Under the pieces are notes generated by a model. The model saw nothing but the letters and a program-made list of their open reading frames with translations, did not search any database and was not told the origin of the DNA. Positions 50,038 through 59,741 of a DNA stretch of 64,000 nucleotides are shown one piece after another. How positions within the stretch are numbered: the first letter of the stretch is position 1; the number at the start of each line of letters is the position of its first letter. A program made the position numbers and the translations under genes. Source of the stretch: an uncultured Clostridium sp. (lineage in GTDB: Bacteria; Bacillota; Clostridia; Lachnospirales; Lachnospiraceae); assembly GCA_900542035.1 (NCBI GenBank), contig UQMJ01000009.1, positions 16,911 through 80,910 of the forward strand, read 5' to 3'.

Positions 50038-50958
50038 ATGAGCAGAACTGCATTTATTTTCCCTGGACAGGGCGCACAGGTATGCGGCATGGGAAAAGAT
50101 TTTTATGAGAAAACAGAAACAGGCCGTCAGATTTACGACAGGGCAACCGAACTTCTAGGTTTTTCCATGCCGGAACTTTGTTTTGAAAAAAATGACCGGC
50201 TGGATATTACGGAATATACTCAGGCCGCTCTGGTAACCACCAGCATTGCCATGATGAAGGTATTGGAAGAAGCCGGTGTCCGTCCGGACGTAACAGCTGG
50301 TTTGAGTCTGGGCGAGTATGCCGCGCTGACTGCGGCAGGAGTAATGAGCGCAGATGACGCCATTACAGCGGTCCGTCAGAGAGGAATTTTAATGCAGCAG
50401 GAGGTTCCGGCAGGAATCGGATCGATGGCAGCGATTCTGGCATTGGATGCCCAGACCATTGAAACGGTTCTTTCTTCCATGGAGGACGTCTGGATTGCCA
50501 ATTATAACTGTCCAGGGCAGATTGTCATTTCCGGCAGAAAAGAAGCAGTAGAAGAAGCCTGTGCAAAGTTAAAAGAAGCGGGAGCCAAAAGGACGGTAAT
50601 TCTGAATGTCAGCGGTCCGTTTCATTCCAAAATGCTGGAAGGAGCAGGAAAAAAGCTGGGACAGGTTCTGGATGCCATTGAAATCCGGAAGCCAGCGATT
50701 CCTTATGCAGCAAATGTAACGGCAGAGTATGTAACCGAAGCAGAGCCTATTAAGCGGCTGTTAATGGAGCAGGTATCCTCTTCTGTCCGCTGGCAGCAGA
50801 GTGTAGAAACCATTCTGAAAGACGGAGTAGATACTTTTATTGAAATCGGCCCTGGGAGAACATTGGCCGGATTCGTAAAGAAAATCAGCAGGGATGTTAA
50901 GATATGGAATGTAGGAACGCTGGAAGACATAGAAAAGACAGTGGAGGCGCTTTTATAA
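50038..50958 (+). CDS. fabD: Malonyl-CoA:ACP transacylase
   Basis: 306 residues. FPGQGAQ at the start, nucleophile in GLSLGEYAAL and His in SGPFHSKML are visible. It loads malonate onto ACP. Its stop overlaps the fabG start (TAATG). Confidence 0.96.
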   Translation: MSRTAFIFPGQGAQVCGMGKDFYEKTETGRQIYDRATELLGFSMPELCFEKNDRLDITEYTQAALVTTSIAMMKVLEEAGVRPDVTAGLSLGEYAALTAAGVMSADDAITAVRQRGILMQQEVPAGIGSMAAILALDAQTIETVLSSMEDVWIANYNCPGQIVISGRKEAVEEACAKLKEAGAKRTVILNVSGPFHSKMLEGAGKKLGQVLDAIEIRKPAIPYAANVTAEYVTEAEPIKRLLMEQVSSSVRWQQSVETILKDGVDTFIEIGPGRTLAGFVKKISRDVKIWNVGTLEDIEKTVEALL

Positions 50959-51707
50959 TGGAGAAACTTCTGGAAAATCAAGTAGCAGTCATTACTGGAG
51001 CAAGTCGGGGAATTGGACGTCAGATTGCCCGTTCCATGGCAGAAGAAGGGGCGATTGTAATTATCAATTACAATGGTTCGAAAGCCAGGGCAGATGAGAC
51101 GGCAGAAGAAATCCGAAGCTTTGGCGGTCAGGCAGAGACATACCAGTGCGACGTATCAGACTTTAACCAGGCTGCAGGGCTGATGGAATATGTGGTAAAA
51201 ACCTATGGCCGCGTGGATATTCTGGTAAATAATGCCGGAATTACCAGGGACAACCTGTTAATGAAAATGTCAGAAGAAGAGTTTGACGCGGTATTAAATA
51301 CTAATTTAAAGGGTGCATTTAACTGTATCCGCCATGTTTCCAGGCAGATGATTAAGCAGAGAAGCGGAAAAATCATTAATATTTCTTCCGTATCCGGAGT
51401 GCTGGGCAATGCCGGACAGGCCAATTACAGCGCTTCTAAGGCTGGAATTATCGGACTTACCAAATCTGCTGCAAGGGAAATGGCAAGCAGGAATATTACC
51501 GTAAATGCCATTGCGCCAGGATTTATTGATACGGAAATGACACAGGTATTATCAGAGTCTGTGCGGATGGCAGCAGAGGCCCAGATTCCTATGAAGCGTT
51601 TCGGAAAGACAGAAGATATTGCTAATATGGCGGTTTTCCTGGCTTCTGAAAAAGCGGGATATATTACCGGACAGGTAATCCATGTGGACGGCGGCATGGC
51701 CATGTAA
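50958..51707 (+). CDS. fabG: 3-oxoacyl-ACP reductase
   Basis: A 249-residue short-chain dehydrogenase. NADPH loop TGASRGIG, NNAGITRD, catalytic S-Y-K (ISSVSG and YSASKAG) and DTEMT are canonical. The ATG at 50958 overlaps the fabD stop; earlier starts would lie inside fabD. Confidence 0.96.
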   Translation: MEKLLENQVAVITGASRGIGRQIARSMAEEGAIVIINYNGSKARADETAEEIRSFGGQAETYQCDVSDFNQAAGLMEYVVKTYGRVDILVNNAGITRDNLLMKMSEEEFDAVLNTNLKGAFNCIRHVSRQMIKQRSGKIINISSVSGVLGNAGQANYSASKAGIIGLTKSAAREMASRNITVNAIAPGFIDTEMTQVLSESVRMAAEAQIPMKRFGKTEDIANMAVFLASEKAGYITGQVIHVDGGMAM

Positions 51708-51740
51708 GCCGGCCAATCCGAAAATAAAGGAGACAGATTT

Positions 51741-52979
51741 ATGAATAGAAGAGTCGTTGTAACCGGTATGGGAGCCATTACTCCAATCGGCAATGATGTA
51801 GAATCCTTTTGGAAAGGATTGAAGGAAAAAAAGCTGGGGTTTGGCCCGATTACTTATTTTGATACAGCAGAATATAAGGCAAAGCTGGCAGCACAGGTAA
51901 AGGATTTCGACGCCAGACAATATATGGATGCAAAAGCAGCCAGAAGAATGGAGCCGTTTTCCCAGTTTGCGGTAGCAGCCTCCAAAGAAGCGCTGGAAGA
52001 TGCAGGAATCGATCTGACAAAAGAAGATGCCTATCGGGTAGGCGTCAGTATTGGTTCTGGTATCGGAAGTCTTCAAGCGGTAGAAAAAGAACATAAAAAG
52101 CTGTTGGAAAAAGGCCCGTCCAGAGTAAATCCTCTTTTAGTTCCTATGATGATCAGCAACATGGCGGCTGGAAATGTTGCCATTCAGTTTGGATTAAAAG
52201 GAAAATGTATTAACGTGGTAACAGCCTGCGCAACGGGTACCCATTCTATTGGCGAAGCGTTTCGGGCAATCCAGTACGGCGAGGCAGATGTGATGCTGGC
52301 AGGAGGAACGGAATCAAGCATTACTCCGTTAGGGGTAGCTGGATTTACCGCCCTTACCGCTCTGTCCACTTCAGAAGATCCCGAACACGCGTCCAGACCA
52401 TTTGACGAGAACAGGGATGGATTTGTTATGGGAGAAGGAGCAGGCGTAATTGTGCTGGAATCCTTAGAACACGCCCAGAACAGAGGGGCAAAGATTCTGG
52501 CAGAGGTAGTCGGATACGGAGCAACCTGCGACGCATATCACATTACATCTCCTGCAGAAGACGGAAGCGGCGCAGCAAAGGCTATGGAATTTGCCATGAA
52601 GGACGCGGGAATTACCCCGAAGGACATCGACTACATCAATGCCCACGGAACCAGTACCCACCATAACGATTTGTTTGAAACCAAAGCGATTAAGCTGGCG
52701 TTGGGAGATCATGCTTATCAGGTAAAGATTAATTCTACGAAATCTATGATTGGCCATTTATTAGGAGCAGCCGGCGGTGTAGAGATGATTGCCTGCGTAA
52801 AGGCTATAGAAGATGGATTTGTCCATGCCACAGCAGGACTGGAAGCAGCGGGAGAAGGCTGTGATTTGGATTATACTATGGGAGAAGGCGTCTCTATGAA
52901 CGTAGAATATGCTCTCAGCAATTCCCTTGGATTTGGCGGCCACAATGCCAGCCTGATCGTAAAGAAATTCAGCGAATAA
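51741..52979 (+). CDS. fabF: Beta-ketoacyl-ACP synthase II
   Basis: 412 residues. Active-site C163 (TACATGTHS), the histidines of NAHGTSTHHND and KSMIGHLLGAAG, and the C-terminal SLGFGGHNASL are all present. It extends acyl-ACP with malonyl-ACP. AAGGAG precedes the ATG. Confidence 0.97.
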   Translation: MNRRVVVTGMGAITPIGNDVESFWKGLKEKKLGFGPITYFDTAEYKAKLAAQVKDFDARQYMDAKAARRMEPFSQFAVAASKEALEDAGIDLTKEDAYRVGVSIGSGIGSLQAVEKEHKKLLEKGPSRVNPLLVPMMISNMAAGNVAIQFGLKGKCINVVTACATGTHSIGEAFRAIQYGEADVMLAGGTESSITPLGVAGFTALTALSTSEDPEHASRPFDENRDGFVMGEGAGVIVLESLEHAQNRGAKILAEVVGYGATCDAYHITSPAEDGSGAAKAMEFAMKDAGITPKDIDYINAHGTSTHHNDLFETKAIKLALGDHAYQVKINSTKSMIGHLLGAAGGVEMIACVKAIEDGFVHATAGLEAAGEGCDLDYTMGEGVSMNVEYALSNSLGFGGHNASLIVKKFSE

Positions 52980-52997
52980 CAGGAAAGGCGGACGGTT

Positions 52998-53423
52998 ATG
53001 GAAATTAACGAGATTATGAAACTGATTCAGGCAGTATCTGATTATGGACTGAGCAGTTTTGAGTTAGAAGAAGGAAATATTAAAATTGCTCTCAAAAAGG
53101 AAAAAACCTCTGGAACTGTACAGGTATCGGGCAGTGCAGCGGAACCTGTTTCCATACCGGAAAAAAGGACAGAACCGGATATTGGATCCGATAAGGTAAT
53201 GACTTCCCCTCTGGTAGGTACTTTTTACAGCGCTTCTTCTCCGGATGCCGAAAATTTTGTCCAGATAGGGGATCATGTGAAAAAAGGTCAGGTTCTGGGG
53301 ATTATTGAAGCCATGAAGCTGATGAATGAAATCGAAAGCGATTTTGACGGCATTGTAGAAGCCATTTTAGTAAATAACGAAGATGTGGTGGAATACGGCC
53401 AGCCATTATTCAGGATTCGTTAA
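52998..53423 (+). CDS. accB: Biotin carboxyl carrier protein
   Basis: 141 residues. An N-terminal helical segment, a short Pro/Glu linker (about 48-66) and a biotinyl domain with K107 in the EAMKLMNE motif. It carries CO2 between AccC and the carboxyltransferase. Confidence 0.95.
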   Translation: MEINEIMKLIQAVSDYGLSSFELEEGNIKIALKKEKTSGTVQVSGSAAEPVSIPEKRTEPDIGSDKVMTSPLVGTFYSASSPDAENFVQIGDHVKKGQVLGIIEAMKLMNEIESDFDGIVEAILVNNEDVVEYGQPLFRIR

Positions 53424-53437
53424 AAGGAGAGTTTGCT

Positions 53438-53860
53438 ATGTTGGGAATTAAAGAAATTCAGGAAATTATTCCGCACCGCCATCCATTTCTGCTGATTGAT
53501 TGTATCGAAGAGCTGGAGCCAGGAGTACGGGCAGTAGGATACAAAGCGGTTACCTATCATGAACCATTTTTTGCAGGCCATTTTCCCCAGGAACCGGTAA
53601 TGCCAGGGGTGCTGATTGTAGAAGCTCTGGCCCAGACCGGAGCAGTGGCGATTTTGGGACTGGAAGAGAACAAAGGAAAGATTGCTTATTTTGGGGCAAT
53701 TAACCATGCAAAGTTTAAGCGTAAAGTAGTTCCAGGAGACAGACTTCGCCTGGAATGTGAGATAATCAGGCAGAAAGGTCCGGTAGGAGTGGGAAAAGCG
53801 ACTGCTACGGTGGACGGAAAAATCGCAGTATCTGCAGAATTAACTTTTATGATTGGGTAG
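53438..53860 (+). CDS. fabZ: 3-hydroxyacyl-ACP dehydratase
   Basis: A 140-residue hotdog fold. PHRHPFLLIDCI (catalytic His) and GHFPQEPVMPGVLIVEALAQ (catalytic Glu) are typical of FabZ. AAAGGAG precedes the ATG. Confidence 0.96.
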   Translation: MLGIKEIQEIIPHRHPFLLIDCIEELEPGVRAVGYKAVTYHEPFFAGHFPQEPVMPGVLIVEALAQTGAVAILGLEENKGKIAYFGAINHAKFKRKVVPGDRLRLECEIIRQKGPVGVGKATATVDGKIAVSAELTFMIG

Positions 53861-53869
53861 GAGATTGCC

Positions 53870-55222
53870 ATGTTTCAGAAAATTTTGGTTGCCAACCGTG
53901 GAGAGATTGCAGTCCGGATTATACGGGCCTGCAGAGAAATGGGAATTAAAACCGTTGCAGTATATTCGGAGGCAGATAAGGATGCCCTTCACACCCTGCT
54001 GGCAGATGAAGCCATCTGTATCGGGCCTGCGCCTTCTTCTAAAAGCTATCTGGATATGGAGCGGATTCTGACTGCGACCGTTGCTATGAAAGCAGACGCG
54101 ATCCATCCTGGATTTGGCTTCCTTTCTGAAAACGCCAGATTTGCAGAACTTTGCGAGAAATGTAAGATTGCGTTTATCGGGCCGTCAGCCTCAGTGATTC
54201 ACAAAATGGGCAATAAATCGGAAGCCAGAAGAACGATGATAGAAGCAGGGGTTCCTGTTGTTCCAGGTACGAAAGAATCCGTAACCGATATGGAACAAGG
54301 ACTGGAACTGGCTAAAAACATCGGATTTCCGGTCATGATTAAAGCGGCTTTAGGCGGCGGCGGAAAGGGAATGAGAATTTCCAGAAGCGAGGAAGATTTT
54401 GCAGGAAATTTCCAGAATGCCCAGCAGGAAGCCGTAAAGGGATTTTCCGATGATACCATGTATATTGAAAAATATATTGAGAATCCAAGACACGTGGAAT
54501 TTCAGATTCTGGCAGATAAATTTGGCAATGTGATTCATTTGGGAGAACGGGACTGTTCGATTCAGAGAAGGCACCAGAAAGTTCTGGAAGAGTCTCCCTG
54601 CATTGCGATTTCAGAAGAACTGAGAGAACAAATGGGGGCTGCTGCGGTAACGGCTGCCAGGGCAGTACAGTATGAAAATGCAGGAACCATTGAATTTTTG
54701 CTGGATAAAAATAATCAATTCTATTTTATGGAAATGAATACCAGAATTCAGGTCGAACATCCAGTTACAGAACTGGTTTCTGGTCTGGATTTAATCAAAG
54801 AACAGATTTTAATTGCTGCAGGCGAACCGCTTCTTATTACCCAGGATCAGGTATCGTTAAGAGGTCATGCTATCGAGTGCCGGATTAATGCAGAAAATCC
54901 CAAAAAGAACTTTATGCCCTGCCCAGGAAAAATTACCAATGTCCATATTCCAGGAGGCAACGGAGTCAGGGTCGATACCCACATTTACCAGGATTATCAG
55001 GTTCCAGCCAACTATGATTCGATGCTGTTAAAACTGATTGTACATGGAAAAGACAGAGAAGAAGCGATTGCCAAAATGCGCAGCGCCCTTGGAGAACTGA
55101 TTATCGAAGGGATTGAGACAAATTTGGATTTCCTTTATGAGATTTTAGATAATCAGGCATTTGAAGAAGGAAAAACCGATACGGATTTTATTGGAACGTA
55201 TTTTCCGGAATACTGCAGATAG
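53870..55222 (+). CDS. accC: Biotin carboxylase
   Basis: A 450-residue ATP-grasp enzyme. KILVANRGEIAVRIIRACREMG, the glycine-rich loop GGGGKGMRI (about 162-170) and MNTRIQVEHPVTE are diagnostic. It carboxylates the biotin on AccB. AGGAG precedes the ATG, 10 bases after fabZ. Confidence 0.97.
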   Translation: MFQKILVANRGEIAVRIIRACREMGIKTVAVYSEADKDALHTLLADEAICIGPAPSSKSYLDMERILTATVAMKADAIHPGFGFLSENARFAELCEKCKIAFIGPSASVIHKMGNKSEARRTMIEAGVPVVPGTKESVTDMEQGLELAKNIGFPVMIKAALGGGGKGMRISRSEEDFAGNFQNAQQEAVKGFSDDTMYIEKYIENPRHVEFQILADKFGNVIHLGERDCSIQRRHQKVLEESPCIAISEELREQMGAAAVTAARAVQYENAGTIEFLLDKNNQFYFMEMNTRIQVEHPVTELVSGLDLIKEQILIAAGEPLLITQDQVSLRGHAIECRINAENPKKNFMPCPGKITNVHIPGGNGVRVDTHIYQDYQVPANYDSMLLKLIVHGKDREEAIAKMRSALGELIIEGIETNLDFLYEILDNQAFEEGKTDTDFIGTYFPEYCR

Positions 55223-55254
55223 CCGGAAATTTGCTGTAAAGGGGAGAGATTGTG

Positions 55255-56973
55255 ATGCTGAAAGATATGTTTAAGAAAACATACACCCGAATCGATTCAA
55301 AATACAGGCCGTCAAACACAGAAGAAGAGCCGAATATTCCGGAAGGGCTTTGGCGCAAGTGCAATAAATGCGGACAGCCGATCTATGTGGAAGATGTGAA
55401 AAACAATGATTATGTCTGCCCCAAATGCGGAGGATATTTCAGGGTTCATGCCCGCAGAAGAATCGAAATTACAGTGGATGAAGGAACCTTTGAAGAATGG
55501 GATAAGGAAATGGAATTTTCCAATCCGTTGGAGTTTCCAGGTTACGAAAAAAAAGTTGCCGCAGCAAGGGAAAAGACAGGACTGGATGAAGCGGTCGTGA
55601 CCGGAAGCGGAACAATCGGCGGCCATAAAGCGGCTGTCGGCGTCTGTGACGCCAGATTTCTGATGAGCAGTATGGGATATGTGGTAGGCGAGAAAATTAC
55701 CAGAATGGTAGAGAGAGCTACCAGGGAAGAGCTGCCGGTCATTTTGTTTGCCTGTTCCGGCGGAGCCAGAATGCAGGAGGGAATGGTTTCCCTGATGCAG
55801 ATGGCAAAGACTTCCGCCGCCTTAAAGCGTCACAGGGAAGCAGGACAGCTTTATATTTCTGTTTTGACGGATCCGACGACAGGCGGGGTAACGGCAAGTT
55901 TTGCCATGTTAGGGGATATTATTCTGGCGGAACCGAAGACATTAATTGGATTTGCAGGCCCCAGAGTGATTGAACAGACCATTGGACAGAAGCTGCCGGA
56001 AGGATTTCAACGGTCAGAATTTTTATTAGAGCATGGATTTGTAGACAGAATCGTAGAACGTAGGGAGATGAAAGAAACCCTGTCGGCGATTTTGAAGATC
56101 CACGAAAAACAGGAAGAAGCCGGAGAAGCTCTCAAAAAATCAGTTGGAGAAAATAGCTGGAACAGCCTTTCTGTACCAGAGGAAACCCTGGGAAAATCTC
56201 CATGGGATACGGTGCTATTATCCAGAAAATCCGATCGTCCTACTGCGTTAGATTATATAGAGAAACTGTTTGATAATTTCATGGAATTTCATGGGGATCG
56301 CTGTTTTCGGGATGACGGCGCAGTCGTTGGCGGAATCGCCATGTTTCATGGCGTGCCGGTTACCGTAATCGGCCAGCAGAAAGGACGGAACACAAAAGAA
56401 AATATTAAGCGGAATTTTGGTATGCCGTCTCCGGAAGGATACCGGAAAGCGCTGCGCCTGATGAAAGAAGCAGAACAGTTTCATCGGCCTGTTGTCTGTT
56501 TTGTCGATACTCCTGGCGCGTTTTGCGGAATTGAGGCAGAAGAACGGGGACAGGGAGAAGCCATTGCCAGAAATCTGTTTGAACTGTCTTCTTTGAAAAC
56601 GCCAGTTCTTTCCATTGTGATTGGAGAAGGCGGAAGCGGCGGCGCTCTGGCTCTGGCTGTGGCCAATCAGGTATGGATGATGGAAAACAGCGTGTATTCC
56701 GTGTTGTCGCCGGAAGGATTTGCGTCTGTTCTGTGGAAAGACAGCAAAAAAGCGCCGGAAGCGGCAAGAGTGATGAAAATGACGGCCAGTGATTTAAAAG
56801 AGCTGCATTTAATCGAACACGTAATAAAGGAAAAAACTCCGGCAAATATGGAAACAATTTCAGACATTGCCGCAGAAATAGATGCTGCCATGCGGGTATT
56901 TTTTAGTGAATTTACAGAGGTATCAGGAGAAGAGGCAGCGATGCTCCGTTACGAAAGATTTAGGAGGATGTAA
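55255..56973 (+). CDS. accDA: Acetyl-CoA carboxylase carboxyltransferase, fused beta and alpha
   Basis: 572 residues in one frame. Residues about 1-288 are AccD, with a zinc ribbon (C36, C39, C55, C58) and GGARMQEGMVSLMQMAKT. After a linker (about 290-318), residues about 320-572 are AccA (RPTALDYIEKLF, FHGDRCFRDD, DTPGAFCGIEAEERGQ, GEGGSGGALAL). Both halves look complete. In most bacteria these are separate genes. The fusion fixes the 1:1 ratio of the two subunits. ATG 55255 lies 6 bases after GGGGAGAG. Confidence 0.95.
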   Translation: MLKDMFKKTYTRIDSKYRPSNTEEEPNIPEGLWRKCNKCGQPIYVEDVKNNDYVCPKCGGYFRVHARRRIEITVDEGTFEEWDKEMEFSNPLEFPGYEKKVAAAREKTGLDEAVVTGSGTIGGHKAAVGVCDARFLMSSMGYVVGEKITRMVERATREELPVILFACSGGARMQEGMVSLMQMAKTSAALKRHREAGQLYISVLTDPTTGGVTASFAMLGDIILAEPKTLIGFAGPRVIEQTIGQKLPEGFQRSEFLLEHGFVDRIVERREMKETLSAILKIHEKQEEAGEALKKSVGENSWNSLSVPEETLGKSPWDTVLLSRKSDRPTALDYIEKLFDNFMEFHGDRCFRDDGAVVGGIAMFHGVPVTVIGQQKGRNTKENIKRNFGMPSPEGYRKALRLMKEAEQFHRPVVCFVDTPGAFCGIEAEERGQGEAIARNLFELSSLKTPVLSIVIGEGGSGGALALAVANQVWMMENSVYSVLSPEGFASVLWKDSKKAPEAARVMKMTASDLKELHLIEHVIKEKTPANMETISDIAAEIDAAMRVFFSEFTEVSGEEAAMLRYERFRRM

Positions 56974-56976
56974 CAT

Positions 56977-58101
56977 ATGGGAAGATATAATCCTCTGATA
57001 GTAGGAGATTTAGTAGTGGAAAATCCAGTTGTCCAAGGTGGCATGGGAGTAGGAATCAGTCTGGCCGGTCTTGCAGGAGCTGTGGCAAAAGCAGGGGGAA
57101 TGGGAATTATTTCTGCAGCCCAGATCGGGTTTCGGGATCCGGAATTTGAAAAAAATCCTCAAAAAGCTAATTTAAAAGCCATTGTTTCAGAACTGAGAAA
57201 AGCCAGGGAGATTTCAGGGACAGACCTGTCGGAACATAGCAATGGAAAACACCGTCCGGTTCTGGGATTTAATATTATGGTTGCTACAAAAAATTATATG
57301 GATTATGTCCGGACTGCAGTGGAAGCAGGAGCTGATATTATTATTTCCGGCGCAGGACTTCCGATAAACCTTCCGGAGTATGTAAAAGGAGCAAAAACCA
57401 AGATTGCACCAATAGTATCTTCTGCAAAATCTGCATCGGTTATCCTGAAGATGTGGGACAGAAAGTACAACAGAACAGCAGATATGGTAGTAATCGAAGG
57501 CCCGTTAGCAGGCGGCCATCTGGGATTTCACAGAGAAGAGCTGACAGAGTATGGGGCGGATACTAGAAATGTTCCAGAAACCTACCGCCAGTCTGCTTAT
57601 GAGGCAGAAATCCGCAGTATTTTGGAAGTTGTACGGGAATATGAAAGAAAATATGATTGTACAATTCCAACGGTCAGTGCAGGCGGAGTGTTTACCAGGG
57701 AAGATATGGAGCGTCATATGGCTCTTGGAGTCAATGGCGTCCAGGTAGGAACCCGATTTGTTACGACAAAAGAGTGCGATGCGCCTATGGCATATAAACA
57801 GTCGTATATTGATGCAAAAAAAGAGGATATCGTAATCGTAAAAAGTCCTGTGGGAATGCCTGGACGGGCAATTAACAATGAGTTTATTAAACGGGTAACC
57901 GGAGAAAAAGAAAAAATAACCCATTGTTTCCAATGCCTGGAACATTGTAATCCAGCAGAAGTGCCTTACTGCATTACCCAGGCATTGATTCGGGCTGCAA
58001 AAGGGCAGGTAGAAGACGCCCTTTTATTCTGTGGCGCCAACGCGTTCCAGTGCAGTAAAATTGAAACAGCAGAAGAAGTAATCAAAGATTTGTGTATGTA
58101 G
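56977..58101 (+). CDS. FMN-dependent nitronate monooxygenase/FabK-like protein
   Basis: A 374-residue FMN TIM barrel of the nitropropane dioxygenase family. VQGGMGVGISLAGLAGAVAKAGG, GPLAGGHLGF and GVNGVQVGTRFVTTKE are family motifs. It is related to but distinct from FabK upstream and has a C-terminal Cys-rich stretch (CFQCLEHCNPAEVPYC, about residues 311-326) that FabK lacks. It starts 3 bases after accDA behind AGGAGG and is the last gene before the terminator. A role in fatty acid metabolism is implied by position only. Confidence 0.82.
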   Translation: MGRYNPLIVGDLVVENPVVQGGMGVGISLAGLAGAVAKAGGMGIISAAQIGFRDPEFEKNPQKANLKAIVSELRKAREISGTDLSEHSNGKHRPVLGFNIMVATKNYMDYVRTAVEAGADIIISGAGLPINLPEYVKGAKTKIAPIVSSAKSASVILKMWDRKYNRTADMVVIEGPLAGGHLGFHREELTEYGADTRNVPETYRQSAYEAEIRSILEVVREYERKYDCTIPTVSAGGVFTREDMERHMALGVNGVQVGTRFVTTKECDAPMAYKQSYIDAKKEDIVIVKSPVGMPGRAINNEFIKRVTGEKEKITHCFQCLEHCNPAEVPYCITQALIRAAKGQVEDALLFCGANAFQCSKIETAEEVIKDLCM

Positions 58102-58103
58102 AA

Positions 58104-58151
58104 AACACCTGACAGAAATGTGGATAACCTGCGGCTCTGTCAGGCGTTTTG
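58104..58151 (+). terminator. Terminator of the fab operon
   Basis: 58108-58116 pairs with 58136-58144 (CCTGACAGA with TCTGTCAGG), extended by further A-T pairs and ending in TTTT; the loop is 19 bases. Confidence 0.8.
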
Positions 58152-58217
58152 TGGTTAAAGGCGGTTTTTCTGAATAGAAATGTATCAGACATTCTGTTTG
58201 GGAGGCGTTTTATCGTG

Positions 58218-58904
58218 ATGAACTGGCTGTGGGCTGGAATGATACTATTGGGAATTATCTGGGGGCTCTTTCATGGAACACTGGCTGAGGTGACAGAGGG
58301 AATGATTCAATCTGCAAAGGATGCCGTAACTTTGTGCATAAGTATGCTTGGAATGATGTCGTTTTGGACAGGAATTTTAGAGATTGGAAGCCGGTCTGGA
58401 ATTATTGAGGATATGGTAAAAAAGATGAAACCAGTAATGCGCTTTTTGTTTCCGGAACTTCCCTTGGAACATCCTGCGGCAAAGTCCATTGCAGTCAATA
58501 TGATTGCAAATATGCTGGGAATGGGATGGGCGGCGACTCCAGCCGGACTAAAAGCGATGGAAGAGTTAGAAGAACTGGAAGAAAGCAGAAGGCGGGAGAA
58601 AGAACAGACGGGTTCCAGAGAAAACAGAACCGGAAATATGCCGAGAAAACATCTGATACCGGTTCCAAGAGGAACAGCCAGCAACGAGATGTGTACGTTT
58701 TTGATTATTAATATTTCTTCCCTGCAATTAATTCCGGTAAATATGCTTGCGTATCGGGCGCAGTATGGCAGTTCGGATCCATCCGCGATTATCGGACCAG
58801 CGCTGTTTGCTACTGCAGTCAGTACCCTGGCGGCGGTAGTGTTTTGCAAGTTTATGGACATTAGAAGCAAAATGTACCAGAAAAAATTATTGAAAATCCG
58901 ATAG
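58218..58904 (+). CDS. spmA: Spore maturation protein A
   Basis: 228 residues, nucleoside-recognition (Gate) domain membrane protein with about five helices. LGMGWAATPAGLKAMEEL and RGTASNEMCTFLIINISSLQLIPVN are characteristic of SpmA. SpmA and SpmB act together in spore core dehydration. A charged insert (about 120-145) lies in the middle. The start could also be GTG 58215, one codon earlier. Normally spmB follows directly; here it is 1.9 kb away. Confidence 0.9.
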   Translation: MNWLWAGMILLGIIWGLFHGTLAEVTEGMIQSAKDAVTLCISMLGMMSFWTGILEIGSRSGIIEDMVKKMKPVMRFLFPELPLEHPAAKSIAVNMIANMLGMGWAATPAGLKAMEELEELEESRRREKEQTGSRENRTGNMPRKHLIPVPRGTASNEMCTFLIINISSLQLIPVNMLAYRAQYGSSDPSAIIGPALFATAVSTLAAVVFCKFMDIRSKMYQKKLLKIR

Positions 58905-59003
58905 TTTTAAAGAAAGCTAGGAGAACAAGATACAGGAAAAGAAAATTCGTATCATAATTTATCGGCTTAAGGTTATGGAAATAAGGACTAGGGGGAAAGT
59001 GGT

Positions 59004-59741
59004 TTATCCCCCGATCATCCCCCTGATTCCCCCTAAAATTAACAGATGCACTGGATAGAACCAATAGAAAAAGTAGCGAAATCTGGATTTGCCTGGTCTG
59101 CCGTTGTAAAACCAGATAGGGAGGGAGGCAAATACAGCGGTATATTCAGATAAGCATAACAGGGCGCTAAAGATGGTTCGTTCGAATTTGCTGTCTCTGA
59201 GAAGATAAAACGCAGAGATAAGCAAAACGCCGAGAACACTGTAATCCGTATTTAGAAGAACGGAAACGCTGCATCCGGCAAGGACTATCAGAGGAGTCAG
59301 CAGAAAAGGCAGATTTGTGCCGCTGCCCCGCCGTTTGGCTGCATCTATTCCATATAGTACCATAAGGCCGATAAGCAAGACGAAAAATGTATTTTGGAGC
59401 TGGAAATTTAAATGCCCAAAGATGGCAAAGTCAAAAGGGATTTCTGAAATCAGGGCAAAAAGGGCGAGTCTTCCCATATATTTTTTGAGATTTTTGGTGT
59501 GGCAGAAGCCTTCTGTCAGCAGAAAACAGAAAATGGGAAAGGAAATCCTGCCAATACAGCGGAAAATCAAGGCCAGCCAATATAAAAGGGCCTGCTGGCC
59601 GTCTCCGCTTACAGCGCCGGCATAAAGACTTGGAATGGAAAGGTCAGGAACGCCTTCCATCAGGCTTCCAAGACATACGACGCTAAAGTGATCAATGACC
59701 ATTGTGATGGCAGCAATCCATTTTAATGCGCGTCCTGTCAT
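59004..59741 (-). CDS. TraX-family membrane protein
   Basis: 245 residues with about seven or eight membrane helices. ALKWIAAITMVIDH near the N-terminus, GRISFPIFCFLLTEGFCHT and LFALISEIPFD are classical TraX. TraX of the F plasmid acetylates pilin; chromosomal Firmicute copies have no known role. Its ATG overlaps the ogg stop (ATGA), so the two are co-translated. A G/C-run hairpin (58991-58996 with 59007-59012) covers the stop and could be a weak terminator. Confidence 0.85.
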   Translation of the reverse strand: MTGRALKWIAAITMVIDHFSVVCLGSLMEGVPDLSIPSLYAGAVSGDGQQALLYWLALIFRCIGRISFPIFCFLLTEGFCHTKNLKKYMGRLALFALISEIPFDFAIFGHLNFQLQNTFFVLLIGLMVLYGIDAAKRRGSGTNLPFLLTPLIVLAGCSVSVLLNTDYSVLGVLLISAFYLLRDSKFERTIFSALLCLSEYTAVFASLPIWFYNGRPGKSRFRYFFYWFYPVHLLILGGIRGMIGG

